Part shown: positions 26,021 through 35,108 of the stretch, piece after piece
How the letters are laid out: each line of letters opens with the position of its first letter
Position numbering within the stretch: the first letter of the stretch is position 1
NCBI RefSeq assembly: GCF_026339995.1
Contig: NZ_JAPEPT010000005.1
Location: forward strand, 496,001-560,000
Source: Streptomyces sp. NBC_01481
GTDB taxonomy: Bacteria; Actinomycetota; Actinomycetes; Streptomycetales; Streptomycetaceae
Length of the DNA stretch: 64,000 nt
Direction: 5' to 3'
Notes under the pieces: generated by a model
The model's input: the letters and a program-made list of their open reading frames with translations, nothing else
What the model was told of the DNA's origin: nothing
The model's database searches: none
Made by a program: the position numbers and the translations under genes

Positions 26021-26036
26021 TGTGGACTAGACCATT
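26021..26036. promoter_or_regulatory. DasR-like operator upstream of the histidine kinase gene
   Basis: TGGACTAGACCA at 26023-26034, with flanking TG and TT, matches 11 of 12 dre-core bases (TGGTCTAGACCA). It lies about 110 bp before the kinase start and 220 bp after the SIS gene. The rest of 25802-26142 shows no credible gene. The site may control the kinase, or be left from a lost GlcNAc gene. Confidence 0.68.
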
Positions 26037-26142
26037 CTTCACTGTCCATCCATTTGCAGAGCATAGTTCTCGTCCCATCCTGCGGCACGGGCGGGCAGCC
26101 CGACCGGTTCACCCCGCAGGTACGCTCGCAGTTGTGCCCTCC

Positions 26143-27615
26143 ATGAACGACCTCGTACGCCAGCACACAGCCCTGAGTGAATCCGACCTCGAGTGGCTCC
26201 ATCTGCTGGTCTCGGAGTGGCAGCTGCTCTCCGACCTCTCCTTCGCCGACCTCGTCCTGTGGGTCCCCACCCTCGACGGCACCCGCTATGTCTCCGTGGC
26301 CCAGATGCGGCCGAACACCGGCCCCACCTCCTATCAGGACGACATGGTCGGCCATCTCGTTCCCCGCGGCCGGCGCCCGCTGCTCGACGCCGCGCTCGAC
26401 GAGGGGCGGATCGTGCGCGAGGGCGACCCGGAGTGGCGCGAGGAGGTTCCGGTACGGGTCGAGTCCATCCCCGTACGCCGAGAGGGCCGCGTCCTCGGAG
26501 TCATCGCCCGCAACACGAATCTGCTGACGGTGCGGACCCCGTCCCGGCTGGAGCTCACCTACCTCCAGTCCGCGTCCGACCTCGCCCAGATGATCGCCGC
26601 GGGCTCCTTCCCCTTCCCCGGCCAGCAGGTCGACATGGACGCGTCCCCGCGCGTCGGCGACGGGCTGATCCGCCTCGACGCCGACGGCGTCGTCCAGTAC
26701 GCGAGCCCCAACGGCCTCTCCGCGTACCACCGCCTCGGCCTCGCCTCCGACCTCGTCGGACACCACCTCGGCCAGACCACCGCCGAACTCGCCCCCTCCC
26801 GCGGCCCGGTCGACGAGGCCCTGGTCAAACTCGTCAGCGGTTACGCGCCCCGCGAGACCGAGGTCGAGGGCAACGACGGCGTCATCCAGCTGCGTACCAT
26901 CCCGCTCAAGCCCAAGGGCACCCACATCGGTTCGCTCGTACTGCTGCGTGACGTCACCGAACTGCGCCGCCGCGAGCGCGAGTTGATCACCAAGGACGCC
27001 ACCATCCGGGAAATCCACCACCGGGTGAAGAACAACCTTCAGACGGTGGCCGCGCTGCTGCGGCTCCAGGCTCGGCGGATGGATTCCGTCCGTGGCCGCG
27101 AAGCGCTCAACGAGGCGGTGCGGCGCGTCGGTTCGATCGCGATCGTGCACGAGACGCTCTCCCAGAACCTGGACGAGCGCGTCGAGTTCGACGAGATCGC
27201 CGACCGGGTCATCGCGATGGTCGCCGAGATCTCCCCGGGCAAGGTCGCCTGCCGCCGTACGGGCCGCTTCGGCATTCTGGACGCCGAGGTCGCGACCCCG
27301 CTGTCGATGGTCCTGACAGAGGTGCTGCAGAACGCCCTGGAACACGCCTTCGCGCAGGGGGAACACGGCTCGGTCGAGGTCGCGGCCGTACGCAGTGACC
27401 AGCGCACCGAGGGTCGGCTGCTGATCACTGTGCAGGACGACGGCTGCGGACTGCCCGAGGGCTTCGACGCCCAGCGGGCCGGGAATCTCGGCCTGCAGAT
27501 CGTACGGACCCTGGTGGAAGGGGAGTTGGGCGGCGGCTTCGACATGGTGCGGGTGCCGGAGCCGGGGCGGGGCACGCGGGTCGTGCTCGACATCCCGGTC
27601 CAGGGCGACAAATAA
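26143..27615 (+). CDS. PdtaS-like sensor histidine kinase
   Basis: A soluble 490-aa kinase with no transmembrane segments. An N-terminal GAF-like region (residues 1 to about 150) and a PAS domain (DGLIRLDADGVVQYASPNGL, about 175-290) come first. A HisKA_2-type H box follows (IREIHHRVKNNLQTVAALLR), with N box (LTEVLQNALEHAF) and G box (DDGCGLPEGF, GNLGLQIVRTLV). This is the architecture of mycobacterial PdtaS, whose partner PdtaR is an ANTAR antiterminator; no regulator gene is adjacent. The ATG was chosen; a GTG three codons earlier is possible. Confidence 0.91.
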   Translation: MNDLVRQHTALSESDLEWLHLLVSEWQLLSDLSFADLVLWVPTLDGTRYVSVAQMRPNTGPTSYQDDMVGHLVPRGRRPLLDAALDEGRIVREGDPEWREEVPVRVESIPVRREGRVLGVIARNTNLLTVRTPSRLELTYLQSASDLAQMIAAGSFPFPGQQVDMDASPRVGDGLIRLDADGVVQYASPNGLSAYHRLGLASDLVGHHLGQTTAELAPSRGPVDEALVKLVSGYAPRETEVEGNDGVIQLRTIPLKPKGTHIGSLVLLRDVTELRRRERELITKDATIREIHHRVKNNLQTVAALLRLQARRMDSVRGREALNEAVRRVGSIAIVHETLSQNLDERVEFDEIADRVIAMVAEISPGKVACRRTGRFGILDAEVATPLSMVLTEVLQNALEHAFAQGEHGSVEVAAVRSDQRTEGRLLITVQDDGCGLPEGFDAQRAGNLGLQIVRTLVEGELGGGFDMVRVPEPGRGTRVVLDIPVQGDK

Positions 27616-27620
27616 GCGAT

Positions 27621-27651
27621 GAGCCCCGGACCGTGGAACGGTCCGGGGCTC
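27621..27651 (+). terminator. Terminator after the histidine kinase gene
   Basis: A perfect 14-bp stem GAGCCCCGGACCGT with a 3-nt loop, 5 bp after the kinase stop. Facing genes (wblE is on the reverse strand) may share it. 27652-27775 holds nothing else recognisable. Confidence 0.86.
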
Positions 27652-27775
27652 GAAGCTTGTGTTTGCTCACGCTGCGATTGCGATGCGCATCGGGGGCACT
27701 GCGCGCTGCGGCTCGGGGGCGGTGAGTGCGTACTCTCTGTACGCGCCGCCAGAGCTCAGGCTCGTATCAGGGGCT

Positions 27776-28033
27776 TCAGGCGCTGGCGTTACGCGCCCGG
27801 TTGCGAGCGGCACGGCGCTTCATAGCGCGGCGCTCGTCCTCGCTGAGGCCACCCCAGACGCCGGAGTCCTGGCCGGACTCGAGCGCCCACTGCAGGCACT
27901 GCTCCATGACGGGGCAGCGACGGCAGACGGCCTTGGCTTCCTCGATCTGCAGCAGCGCAGGACCAGTGTTGCCGATGGGGAAGAAGAGCTCGGGGTCTTC
28001 CTCGCGGCAAACGGCGTTGTGACGCCAGTCCAT
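27776..28033 (-). CDS. wblE: WhiB-family iron-sulfur regulator WblE
   Basis: An 85-aa redox-sensitive transcription factor that binds a 4Fe-4S cluster and acts with the principal sigma factor. Cluster cysteines are seen in AVCREEDPELFFP, AVCRRCPVMEQC (CxxCxxxxxC). The turn motif GVWGGLSEDERRAMKRR and the basic tail RRAARNRARNASA complete the fold. Sequence and gene context (kinase, lipid kinase, SigB-type pair) match the WblE/WhiB1 group. The start ATG is preceded by GGAGAGG. Confidence 0.95.
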   Translation of the reverse strand: MDWRHNAVCREEDPELFFPIGNTGPALLQIEEAKAVCRRCPVMEQCLQWALESGQDSGVWGGLSEDERRAMKRRAARNRARNASA

Positions 28034-28352
28034 GGCTGCTACCTCTCCTTGGTATTACATGCAGGTTGCTTGTGAATGTGAACGCTTTCACGAATCCCCC
28101 CGCAAGGGAAGGGCCGACTGCCAGTTGCACTGGCGTGGTCCTGAAGTTCTGAGGAGGGGTTCTGGCGGTCTGTGGGGCCGATGTTGCGGGCCGTCCCGAT
28201 CGCCATGTAGAGATTCGCAAACCTCGGCGGCGGATACAACCCCTTCCGGAAACTTTTTTTTGATTCCTCGGTGTCGACTAGGTCACAGCCGTACTTCTAT
28301 GGGGTGGAGCCCAGTCCGTACGTTCGAGATAAAGGACTTCCGGCCCTTCCGC
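28034..28352. other. Noncoding stretch upstream of wblE
   Basis: About 320 bp, less GC-rich than its neighbours, with an A/T-rich stretch including AAACTTTTTTTTGATTCC near 28250. It should hold the wblE promoter and leader, and it ends at the stop of the reverse-strand lipid kinase gene. No reading frame with codon bias, no convincing RNA structure and no consensus operator was seen. Confidence 0.6.
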
Positions 28353-29321
28353 TCACACAATCACACGCAGTGCACGGCGTACGCCTGTGAACGTCACGCT
28401 GGTGCGCAGTCCCAGGTGGTCACCGTCCATCTGGAACGGGAGCGGGACCTTTGAATGCAAGGTGAAGTCCGTCAGGTCGTGAAGAGTGACCGCGTGCTTA
28501 CCGCGTGGTCCGCGCTCGGGGGTGGATGTGAGCAGCTGGGTCGCATAACGAGCCACGGCGGGAGTCGACAGCTTGGTCAGCGCGACGACGTCCAGGGCCG
28601 TGTCGAAGGAGGCCTCCGGCGAGGCGTACACCGGGCGATTGCCCAGGTAGGTCCAGGGGGTGGTGTTGCAGATTATGGACAGCACGAGATTGCTGACCGG
28701 GTCCTCGCCGGGGCGCTCGAGAGTGATCGGGCCCTGGCGGCGGTGGGGCTCGTCCAGAAACTGGCGTACCACCTGGCGCATATAGAGGGCGTGCGTGGAC
28801 CGCTTGCCGCGCTCCCGCTGCTGTTCGACCCTGCCGATGACGCTCGCGTCGAAACCGAGTCCGGCGCAGAAGGTGAACCAGCGGGCCGGGACGCCCTCGT
28901 CCTCCGTGCCCGGGGTGCCGGCCGCGAGCCCGAGGCCGACGGTGCGCTCCGTCTGATCACGGAGAGCGTCCAGAATCGCGCCGGTCGCCTCCACGGCGTC
29001 GTTCGGCAGCCCGAGGGCGCGCGCGAAGACATTCGTCGAGCCTCCCGGGACGACGGCGAGACGGGGGAGGTGGTCGGGATCGGGGCCGTTGTGCAGCAGG
29101 CCGTTGACGACCTCGTTGACGGTGCCGTCGCCGCCGAGGGCGACGACGAGCTCTATGTCGTCGGAGTCGGCGGCCCGGCGGCCGAGGTCGCGGGCGTGTC
29201 CGCGGTACTCCGTGGTGACCGCTTCCAGCTTCATCTCGCTGGCGAGGGCATGGATGAGTACGTCACGAGTGCGGGCACTGGTGGTGGTTGCTGCCGGATT
29301 GACCACGAGAAGTGCGCGCAT
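28353..29321 (-). CDS. Diacylglycerol kinase-family lipid kinase
   Basis: A 322-aa cytosolic lipid kinase. MRALLVVNPAAT begins the catalytic fold, VVALGGDGTVNEVVNGLL carries the nucleotide-binding GGDGT motif, and VVPGGSTNVFARALGLP is the GGTxNxxA-type loop. FTFCAGLGFDASVIGRVEQQ opens the second domain, and the C-terminus QMDGDHLG completes the family pattern. It is transcribed towards wblE. Lipid substrate unknown (DAG or sphingoid-type). Confidence 0.93.
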   Translation of the reverse strand: MRALLVVNPAATTTSARTRDVLIHALASEMKLEAVTTEYRGHARDLGRRAADSDDIELVVALGGDGTVNEVVNGLLHNGPDPDHLPRLAVVPGGSTNVFARALGLPNDAVEATGAILDALRDQTERTVGLGLAAGTPGTEDEGVPARWFTFCAGLGFDASVIGRVEQQRERGKRSTHALYMRQVVRQFLDEPHRRQGPITLERPGEDPVSNLVLSIICNTTPWTYLGNRPVYASPEASFDTALDVVALTKLSTPAVARYATQLLTSTPERGPRGKHAVTLHDLTDFTLHSKVPLPFQMDGDHLGLRTSVTFTGVRRALRVIV

Positions 29322-29391
29322 GCGCAGCAGCGTACCCAGTGGTGTGCACCTGGCCCAGCCCAGGGCTGCGCACGGCCGCTACCCTGCTGGA

Positions 29392-29811
29392 ATGAGCACT
29401 GAGCAGACCCCCCGCCCCGCCCGTCTGACCGCCGCGGCCGCGGTGTCCGGCCTGGAAGGGCTGGTACTGGTCGCCGGCGGCGTCTACATGCTCGTACTGG
29501 GGCTGCTCGGCCGGCCGGACAGTCCCTCGCAGGCGGAGATGGGCGGGGTGACGCTTGTCGCACTCGGCGCGATTCCACTGATCGCGACGAGGGGGCTGCT
29601 GCGCGCACGCAGCTGGAGCCGGGGCCCGGCGATCATCACGCACCTGATGGCCCTGATCCCGGCCTGGACGCTGCTGCGCTCGTCGGGCGCGCTGATCCCG
29701 GTGGGCATGGTGCTGGCGGCGATGGCGGTGACGGGCCTGGTCCTGCTGGTGAACCCGACGACGGCCCAGGCCCTGGGAATCCGCGGCAGTGCGGGGGACG
29801 CGCAGCGGTAG
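29392..29811 (+). CDS. Four-helix membrane protein, unknown function
   Basis: A 139-aa protein with four hydrophobic segments (LEGLVLVAGGVYMLVLGLLG, GVTLVALGAIPLIATRGLL, IITHLMALIPAWTLL, VLAAMAVTGLVLLVN). It is divergent from the lipid kinase gene with a 70-bp gap and convergent with the sigma factor gene. The ATG at 29392 (MSTEQTPRPARL) avoids overlap with the kinase gene. No functional motif recognised; the same neighbourhood exists in other streptomycetes. Confidence 0.83.
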   Translation: MSTEQTPRPARLTAAAAVSGLEGLVLVAGGVYMLVLGLLGRPDSPSQAEMGGVTLVALGAIPLIATRGLLRARSWSRGPAIITHLMALIPAWTLLRSSGALIPVGMVLAAMAVTGLVLLVNPTTAQALGIRGSAGDAQR

Positions 29812-29838
29812 CGGGCCCGGGCCCGCTACCGCGGGGCC

Positions 29839-30780
29839 TTACTCCTCCACCAGGAGCTTCTCCCGGAGCTGGGCCAGCGTTCTGGCCAGGAGGCGCGAGA
29901 CGTGCATCTGGGAGATGCCCACCTCCTGCGCGATCTGCGACTGGGTCATGTTGCCGAAGAACCGCAGCAGCAGGATCCGCTTTTCCCGCGGCGGGAGGTC
30001 CTCCAGCAGCGGCTTGAGCGACTCCCGGTACTCCACGCCCTCCAGCGCCTCGTCCTCCGCGCCGAGCGTGTCCGCCACCGCCGGGGACTCGTCGTCCGTG
30101 TCGGGGACGTCCAGGGACAGCGTGGAGTACGCGTTCGCGGACTCCAGGCCCTCCAGGACCTCCTCCTCCGAGATGCCCAGGCGTTCGGCCAGTTCGTGGA
30201 CCGTGGGGGAGCGGCCGTGCTGCTGGGACAGTTCCGCCGTCGCCGTCGTCAGGGCGAGCCGCAGTTCCTGGAGGCGACGCGGCACCCGCACCGCCCACCC
30301 CTTGTCGCGGAAGTGGCGCTTGATCTCGCCGACCACCGTCGGGGTCGCGTACGTCGAGAACTCGACACCGCGCTCCGGGTCGAACCGGTCCACCGACTTG
30401 ATCAGGCCGATCGTCGCGACCTGCGTCAGATCGTCCAGCGGCTCGCCACGATTGCGGAAGCGCCGGGCCAGGTGCTCGACCAGCGGCAGATGCATCCGCA
30501 CCAGCTGGTTGCGCAGCTCCGCCCGCTCCGGTGAGCCGTCGGGCAGCTTGCGCAGCTCGATGAACATCGCCCGCGCCCCGCTGCGGTCATGTGGATCGTG
30601 GTGCTGCTGCTCGTTCACGTGCTCGCTCATACGGTCCGCCTGCCCTGCCTGCGCCTGCGCCTGCTCCGCCGCGGCCGTCTGGCCGTCCAGCCCGTCCTCC
30701 GGGTGCGGCCGCGCCTGCTGCTCCGGGAAGCCCGTCACCGCGGGTGGCTCCTTCCGCACCGGACCGTCCCCGTCCCTCAC
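29839..30780 (-). CDS. sigH: SigB/SigF-type stress sigma factor (SigH)
   Basis: An alternative sigma-70 family factor of the SigB/F/G group. Region 2 reads LPLVEHLARRFRNRGEPLDDLTQVATIGLIKSVDRF then GVEFSTYATPTVVGEIKRHF. Region 3 reads RRLQELRLAL/SPTVHELAERLGISEEEV, and region 4 KRILLLRFFGNMTQSQIAQE then VGISQMHVSRLLARTLAQL. The GTG start overlaps the anti-sigma stop (GTGA). An internal ATG (MSEHVNEQQ, near 30630) could give a shorter form; S. coelicolor SigH is known in several lengths. The acidic/Gln-rich N-terminal 60 residues are low in complexity. Confidence 0.88.
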   Translation of the reverse strand: MRDGDGPVRKEPPAVTGFPEQQARPHPEDGLDGQTAAAEQAQAQAGQADRMSEHVNEQQHHDPHDRSGARAMFIELRKLPDGSPERAELRNQLVRMHLPLVEHLARRFRNRGEPLDDLTQVATIGLIKSVDRFDPERGVEFSTYATPTVVGEIKRHFRDKGWAVRVPRRLQELRLALTTATAELSQQHGRSPTVHELAERLGISEEEVLEGLESANAYSTLSLDVPDTDDESPAVADTLGAEDEALEGVEYRESLKPLLEDLPPREKRILLLRFFGNMTQSQIAQEVGISQMHVSRLLARTLAQLREKLLVEE

Positions 30781-31190
30781 GCCGGACCGGGTCCCGCGCC
30801 GCGCTGTTTGTACAGGCTGATGGTGACCGTACGGTCGTCGGCGACCGATGAGTCGACCTTGCCCGCCAGTGCGGAGAGCACCGTCCAGGCGAAGGTGTCA
30901 CGCTCCGGCGCGCGCCCGTCGGTCGTCGGTGCCGAGACCGTGACCTCGAGCGAGTCGTCGACGAGCCGGAACACGCAGCTGAGGACGGAACCGGGAACGG
31001 CCTGCTGGAGCAGGATCGCGCACGCCTCGTCGACCGCGATCCGAAGATCCTCGATCTCGTCGAGGGTGAAGTCCAAGCGCGCCGCGAGACCGGCCGTGGC
31101 CGTACGCAGCACGGACAGGTAGGCACCCGCAGCGGGCAGCCGGACTTCCACGAAGTCCTGAGTCCCGGGCTCGCCTGCGATCTGGGACAC
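30777..31190 (-). CDS. RsbW-like anti-sigma factor (UshX/PrsH type)
   Basis: A 137-aa GHKL-fold anti-sigma kinase-like protein that would bind and silence the adjoining SigH. The ATPase N box region reads LRIAVDEACAILLQQAV, and the distal part reads FAWTVLSALAGKVDSS. The G-boxes are weak, so phosphorylation activity is uncertain. The GTG (VSQIAGEPGTQD) was chosen because TTGGAGGTGAGG precedes it. The 31191-31431 region upstream (about 240 bp) should contain the operon promoters; no consensus was identified. Confidence 0.88.
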   Translation of the reverse strand: MSQIAGEPGTQDFVEVRLPAAGAYLSVLRTATAGLAARLDFTLDEIEDLRIAVDEACAILLQQAVPGSVLSCVFRLVDDSLEVTVSAPTTDGRAPERDTFAWTVLSALAGKVDSSVADDRTVTISLYKQRGAGPGPA

Positions 31191-31431
31191 CCTCACCTCC
31201 AAGGTGGCACAAGCTCAAACGGGGCTACGGGAGGGGAGATCCCGAAGCCGTCGCTACGTTTCGTACGTAGCCGGTAGTGGCCCGGCGACGCTATCGCGAT
31301 CCATGGTGCCCTGTCGCCGGGACCCCCAGTCGATAGCTGTCACTCATGGTAAGCACATGAGTACGCACAGTGGCTAGAGGTCTGCGCGGTCCAATTGCGA
31401 GGAACCGGCGGAGGGTTGACGTACCCACGCG

Positions 31432-31692
31432 TCAGACGATCGAACCGTCGACAGAACACCATCGCCAGGGAGCACCCGCCTCCAGGCTCTGCATAATCGG
31501 ATGCCCCGTCTGTCTGAAGTGCCCGCTCGCATGCCGGTGGGGCGACGAGTCGCAGCACCCCACATGCCCGCACACCAGGCAGATGCGCAGCTGCACGGGA
31601 TGGCTGCCGGTCGCCTGACACTCCACACAGGTCTCGCTCTGCGGGGCCGGCTGGGGACGGGGCAGTTCGGCTACGTGCGGACACTCGCTCAT
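31432..31692 (-). CDS. UBP-type zinc-finger protein
   Basis: An 86-aa protein with a UBP/ZnF-type pattern: SETCVECQATG, RICLVCGHVGCCDSSPHRHASGHFR, then GHPIMQSLEAGAPWRWCSVD. The ordered Cys/His pairs fit zinc binding. It lies 56 bp divergent from the antiporter gene, a pairing often seen in actinobacteria. Role unknown. Confidence 0.9.
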   Translation of the reverse strand: MSECPHVAELPRPQPAPQSETCVECQATGSHPVQLRICLVCGHVGCCDSSPHRHASGHFRQTGHPIMQSLEAGAPWRWCSVDGSIV

Positions 31693-31748
31693 GATTGCCA
31701 GATTACGACGCGGGTTACGGACATACGTACGGACAGGGGATCGGCGAG

Positions 31749-33344
31749 ATGGACGCATTGCCACTGATCGCGCTGATCGCGGTGAGTGCCGCGATCGCCG
31801 GGGCGGCCCGAAGGACACCGGTTCCCGCGCCCCTGCTGCTGGTGACGGCCGGGCTGCTGGCCGCCTATGTGCCCGGGGTGCCCGACTACACGCTCGACCC
31901 GCACATCGTGCTCCCGCTGATCCTGCCGCCGCTGCTGTACACGGCGGCGGTCGACAGCTCGTATCTCGATCTGCGGGCGAACGCGCGGCCCGTCGCGATG
32001 CTCTCCGTCGGTTATGTCCTCTTCGCGACCGTCGCTGTCGGTTACCTCGCCTACCTTCTGGTGCCGGATCTGCCACTCACGGCAGCCCTGGTGCTGGGCG
32101 CGGTCGTCGCGCCGCCGGACGCCGTCGCCGCGACCGCGATCGCCCGGCGGCTGGGCCTGCCGAACCGGATCACGACGATCCTGCAGGGCGAATCCCTGGT
32201 GAACGACGCGACCGCGATCACCGCGTACAAGGTGGCGCTCGCCGCGGCCGTCGGCGAGGGCGCGAGCTGGGGAGGCGGCATCGCGGAGTTCGCGCTGGCG
32301 TCACTCGGCGGGGTCGCCGTCGGCCTGGTGCTGATGGTGCCGATCCACTGGCTGCGTACGCATCTGAAGGAAGCGCTCCTGCAGAATACGCTCTCGCTGC
32401 TCATCCCGTTCGTCGCCTACGCGGCGGCCGAGTGGGTCGGGGCGTCCGGAGTGCTCGCCGTGGTCGTCGTCGCGCTGTATCTCGGGCACCGCGCCTGGCA
32501 GGTCGACTTCGCGACCCGGCTGCAGGAGGAGGCTGTCTGGAAGATGGTCGCGTTCATCCTGGAGTCGTCCGTCTTCGCGCTGATCGGGCTGCAGTTGCCG
32601 TACGTGATCGAGGGCCTGGGCGGGTACGGCGTCGGCGAAACCCTCTGGTACGCGGCCGGCGTCTTCGCGGCCGTGGTGGTGGTGCGGTTCGTCTGGGTCT
32701 TCCCGGCGACCTTCCTGCCGCGCGGCCTGTCGAAACGCATCAGGGAGCGCGAACCGGACACCAACTGGACCGCGCCGGTGATCGTGGGCTGGGCCGGGAT
32801 GCGCGGCGTCGTCTCGCTCGCGATCGCCTTCTCGATCCCGCTGGCGACGGCGGACGACGAACCGTTCCCGGCGCGGAACCTGGTGCTGTTCCTCACCTTC
32901 ACGACCGTCATCGGCACGCTCGTGATCCAGGGGCTCACGCTGCCGCCGCTGATCAGGGCACTGAAGCTGCCGGGGCGCGACGCGTACGCCGAGACGCTGG
33001 CCGAGGCGCAGGCCCAGAGCGAGGCCTCGCAGGCGGCAGAGCGGCGGCTGGAAGAGCTGCTGGCGGACGAGCGCAACGCGCTGCCGCAGCCGCTCGCGGA
33101 CCGGCTGCTCACCGTGCTGGAGCGGCGCCGGAACGCCGTCTGGGAGCGGCTGGGCGCCGTGAACGAGCTGACCGGCGAGTCCGCGGACGACACCTACCGG
33201 CGTCTGTCGAGGGAGATGATCGACGCCGAGCGCGAGGTCTTCGTACAGCTGCGCGACCAGCGGCGGATCGACGACGAGATGATGCGTACGCTGCTGCGCC
33301 GACTGGACCTGGAGGAGGCGGCGGCCTATCGCGAGGAGTCCTGA
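31749..33344 (+). CDS. Na+/H+ antiporter, CPA1 family
   Basis: A 531-aa polytopic exchanger. Twelve or so hydrophobic helices are seen, including the conserved ion-translocation stretch LGAVVAPPDAVAATAIARRLGLP, GESLVNDATAITAYKVAL (the ND motif) and GWAGMRGVVSLAIAFSIPL. A charged cytosolic C-terminus (about residues 405-531) is predicted helical (LAEAQAQSEASQAAERRLEELL). MDALPLIALIAVS was taken as start; an 18-residue extension from 31695 is possible. It overlaps the convergent ACC-deaminase-like gene by 19 bp. Confidence 0.92.
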   Translation: MDALPLIALIAVSAAIAGAARRTPVPAPLLLVTAGLLAAYVPGVPDYTLDPHIVLPLILPPLLYTAAVDSSYLDLRANARPVAMLSVGYVLFATVAVGYLAYLLVPDLPLTAALVLGAVVAPPDAVAATAIARRLGLPNRITTILQGESLVNDATAITAYKVALAAAVGEGASWGGGIAEFALASLGGVAVGLVLMVPIHWLRTHLKEALLQNTLSLLIPFVAYAAAEWVGASGVLAVVVVALYLGHRAWQVDFATRLQEEAVWKMVAFILESSVFALIGLQLPYVIEGLGGYGVGETLWYAAGVFAAVVVVRFVWVFPATFLPRGLSKRIREREPDTNWTAPVIVGWAGMRGVVSLAIAFSIPLATADDEPFPARNLVLFLTFTTVIGTLVIQGLTLPPLIRALKLPGRDAYAETLAEAQAQSEASQAAERRLEELLADERNALPQPLADRLLTVLERRRNAVWERLGAVNELTGESADDTYRRLSREMIDAEREVFVQLRDQRRIDDEMMRTLLRRLDLEEAAAYREES

Positions 33345-34264
33345 CCGGTGATCACCGCGGCGATCGTGGTGCCGGGCGGGAAGGCGCCCTCGGCGGCCAG
33401 CGTGGTGAGGCCGTAGAGCATCTTGGCGACGTAGACGCGCTCCACAGGAAGGTCGTGACGGGCTTCGAAGTCGTCCGCGAACGCCATGAGTTCGGGCGTG
33501 GTGCGGGCGTACCCGCCGAAGGTGAAGCGCTCGTCGAGGGACCAGTCGCCCGCGCGGTCGCCGAAGGCTTCGTGCTGGAGGCGGGATATCGCGTCGGTGA
33601 GGAAGCCGCCCTCCAGGACGGGAAAGCCGATGGCACGCCGGCCGGGTGCGAGACCGGCGGCGAGCCCCGCCAGGGTCCCGCCCGTGCCGCAGGCGACGGT
33701 GACGACATCCGCGACGCAGTCCAGCTCCCGGCCGAGGTCGGCGCAGCCACGGGCGGCCAGTGCGTTGCTCCCGCCTTCGGGTACGACGTAGACGTCCCGC
33801 GGTATCCCGGCCCCGTCGGCGCTCGATGCCCGGGCCAGGTCCAGGATCGCCGCCAGCCCGTCCGGCTCGGACTTACGGCGGTACAGCGAGCGCGAGACGA
33901 ACACCAGCCGCATGCCGTCAGCCGCGCACCGGGCCAGGGAAGGGTTCAGGGGGCGCGAGGCCAGTTCGTCGCCGCGGACGATGCCGGTCGTCCCGAAGCC
34001 CAGCAGGCGGCCCGCGGCCGCGGTCGCCCGCAGATGGTTGGAGTAGGCGCCCCCGAAGGTCAGCAGCGGGCGGCCCGCTGCCGCCTGAAGGTTGCGGGAG
34101 AGTTTGCGCCACTTGTTGCCCGGGAGGTCCGGGTGGATCAGATCGTCCCGTTTGAGCAGCAGACGTATCCCGTGCCGGGTGAAGCGCTCGTCCTCGACCG
34201 GCTGCAGCGGCGACGGCAGTCGCGGCTGCAGGGCGGTGGTGAGATCGAGCGCTTCCCTGGTCAC
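33326..34264 (-). CDS. PLP-dependent ACC deaminase/D-cysteine desulfhydrase family protein
   Basis: A 312-aa fold-type II PLP enzyme. The PLP lysine is in LPGNKWRKLSRNL, preceded by LLLKRDDLIHP. GGAYSNHLRATAAAGRLLG binds the cofactor ring and ACGTGGTLAGLAAGL binds the phosphate. These fit 1-aminocyclopropane-1-carboxylate deaminase/D-cysteine desulfhydrase members; the exact substrate cannot be told by eye. Adjacent to the amidase gene (10-bp gap), same strand. Confidence 0.87.
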   Translation of the reverse strand: MTREALDLTTALQPRLPSPLQPVEDERFTRHGIRLLLKRDDLIHPDLPGNKWRKLSRNLQAAAGRPLLTFGGAYSNHLRATAAAGRLLGFGTTGIVRGDELASRPLNPSLARCAADGMRLVFVSRSLYRRKSEPDGLAAILDLARASSADGAGIPRDVYVVPEGGSNALAARGCADLGRELDCVADVVTVACGTGGTLAGLAAGLAPGRRAIGFPVLEGGFLTDAISRLQHEAFGDRAGDWSLDERFTFGGYARTTPELMAFADDFEARHDLPVERVYVAKMLYGLTTLAAEGAFPPGTTIAAVITGQDSSR

Positions 34265-34274
34265 GCACCCATTG

Positions 34275-34865
34275 TCACTTCAGACGGTCATGGATGCGTG
34301 CGCGCATGGCGTCCATCGTGAAGCCCCGGGGGTCGACCTTTCCCGGCTGCCATTCGAGGTGGCCGATCACCGAGCGGGCTGTCCAGCCGTGGTGGCGGCA
34401 GACCGCCGCGGCCGCCCGCTCGATCGCCTCCAGCTGGACCTCGGGCCAGGGATCCTTGCCGTCGCCGAGGTTCTCGCACTCGAATCCGTAGAAATGGCGG
34501 TTTCCGTCCGTGTTCGCCTCGTTGTCGGGGGGCAGCGCCTTCTCCGCGATGACGGCGTTCAGGACATCGTCGTCACCGAGCCCGGCGTGGTTGGCGCGGC
34601 CGTAGCCGACGAGATGGACCGTGCCGTCCTTGGTGATGACTCCGTGGCACAGCGGCCCCGGCAGCGCCTCGAAGCCGTCTTTGCAGATACGGACGGTGTT
34701 CGCGGTGCCTTGGGTGACGGTGTGGTGGATCATCACGCCGTGCACCGGGCCCCAAGGGCCCTTGTGGTTGCGGTTGTGTGTGCGCCATTCGCCGACCTCG
34801 ACGACTGTCAGCCCCTCGCCGCGCAGTGCGTCGAGGAAACTGCTCGCGGGCATGGGTGGGGACAT
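34275..34865 (-). CDS. N-acetylmuramoyl-L-alanine amidase, amidase_2/PGRP fold
   Basis: A 196-aa protein that would cleave the amide bond between MurNAc and the stem peptide. Zinc ligands: VMIHHTVTQGTAN carries the first histidine and GHLEWQPGKVDPRGF the distal histidine with the catalytic Lys/Asp arrangement of this fold. HFYGFECENLGDG is the central strand. No signal peptide is evident, so secretion, if any, is nonclassical; similar phage-like amidases are common in streptomycetes. Confidence 0.88.
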   Translation of the reverse strand: MSPPMPASSFLDALRGEGLTVVEVGEWRTHNRNHKGPWGPVHGVMIHHTVTQGTANTVRICKDGFEALPGPLCHGVITKDGTVHLVGYGRANHAGLGDDDVLNAVIAEKALPPDNEANTDGNRHFYGFECENLGDGKDPWPEVQLEAIERAAAAVCRHHGWTARSVIGHLEWQPGKVDPRGFTMDAMRARIHDRLK

Positions 34866-35108
34866 GGCTGGCTCCTTGGGGAGGTGAGGGGGTGCGCGTC
34901 AAATGTGCCGTACCGCGCTTTTACTACCAACTCCCTTGGAATGACCATATGTTGGTACGGGGGTGCGAACAGATCAGGCCAGCGGGCGGTCGGCCTACCT
35001 GCCCCGCCGAGGTCGAACTAGTCCCATCCATTTGTGTAATGGTGCGAGGACTCTCCGTGCTGGAAGGCTTGCGGACGCAGGTCAGACCCGTGATCGAGAG
35101 GGAGTCCC

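Noticed and set aside
25877..26146. A forward frame of about 90 residues before the histidine kinase
   Set aside because: Low-complexity start, no ribosome-binding site, no homology recognised, and it crosses the DasR-like site.
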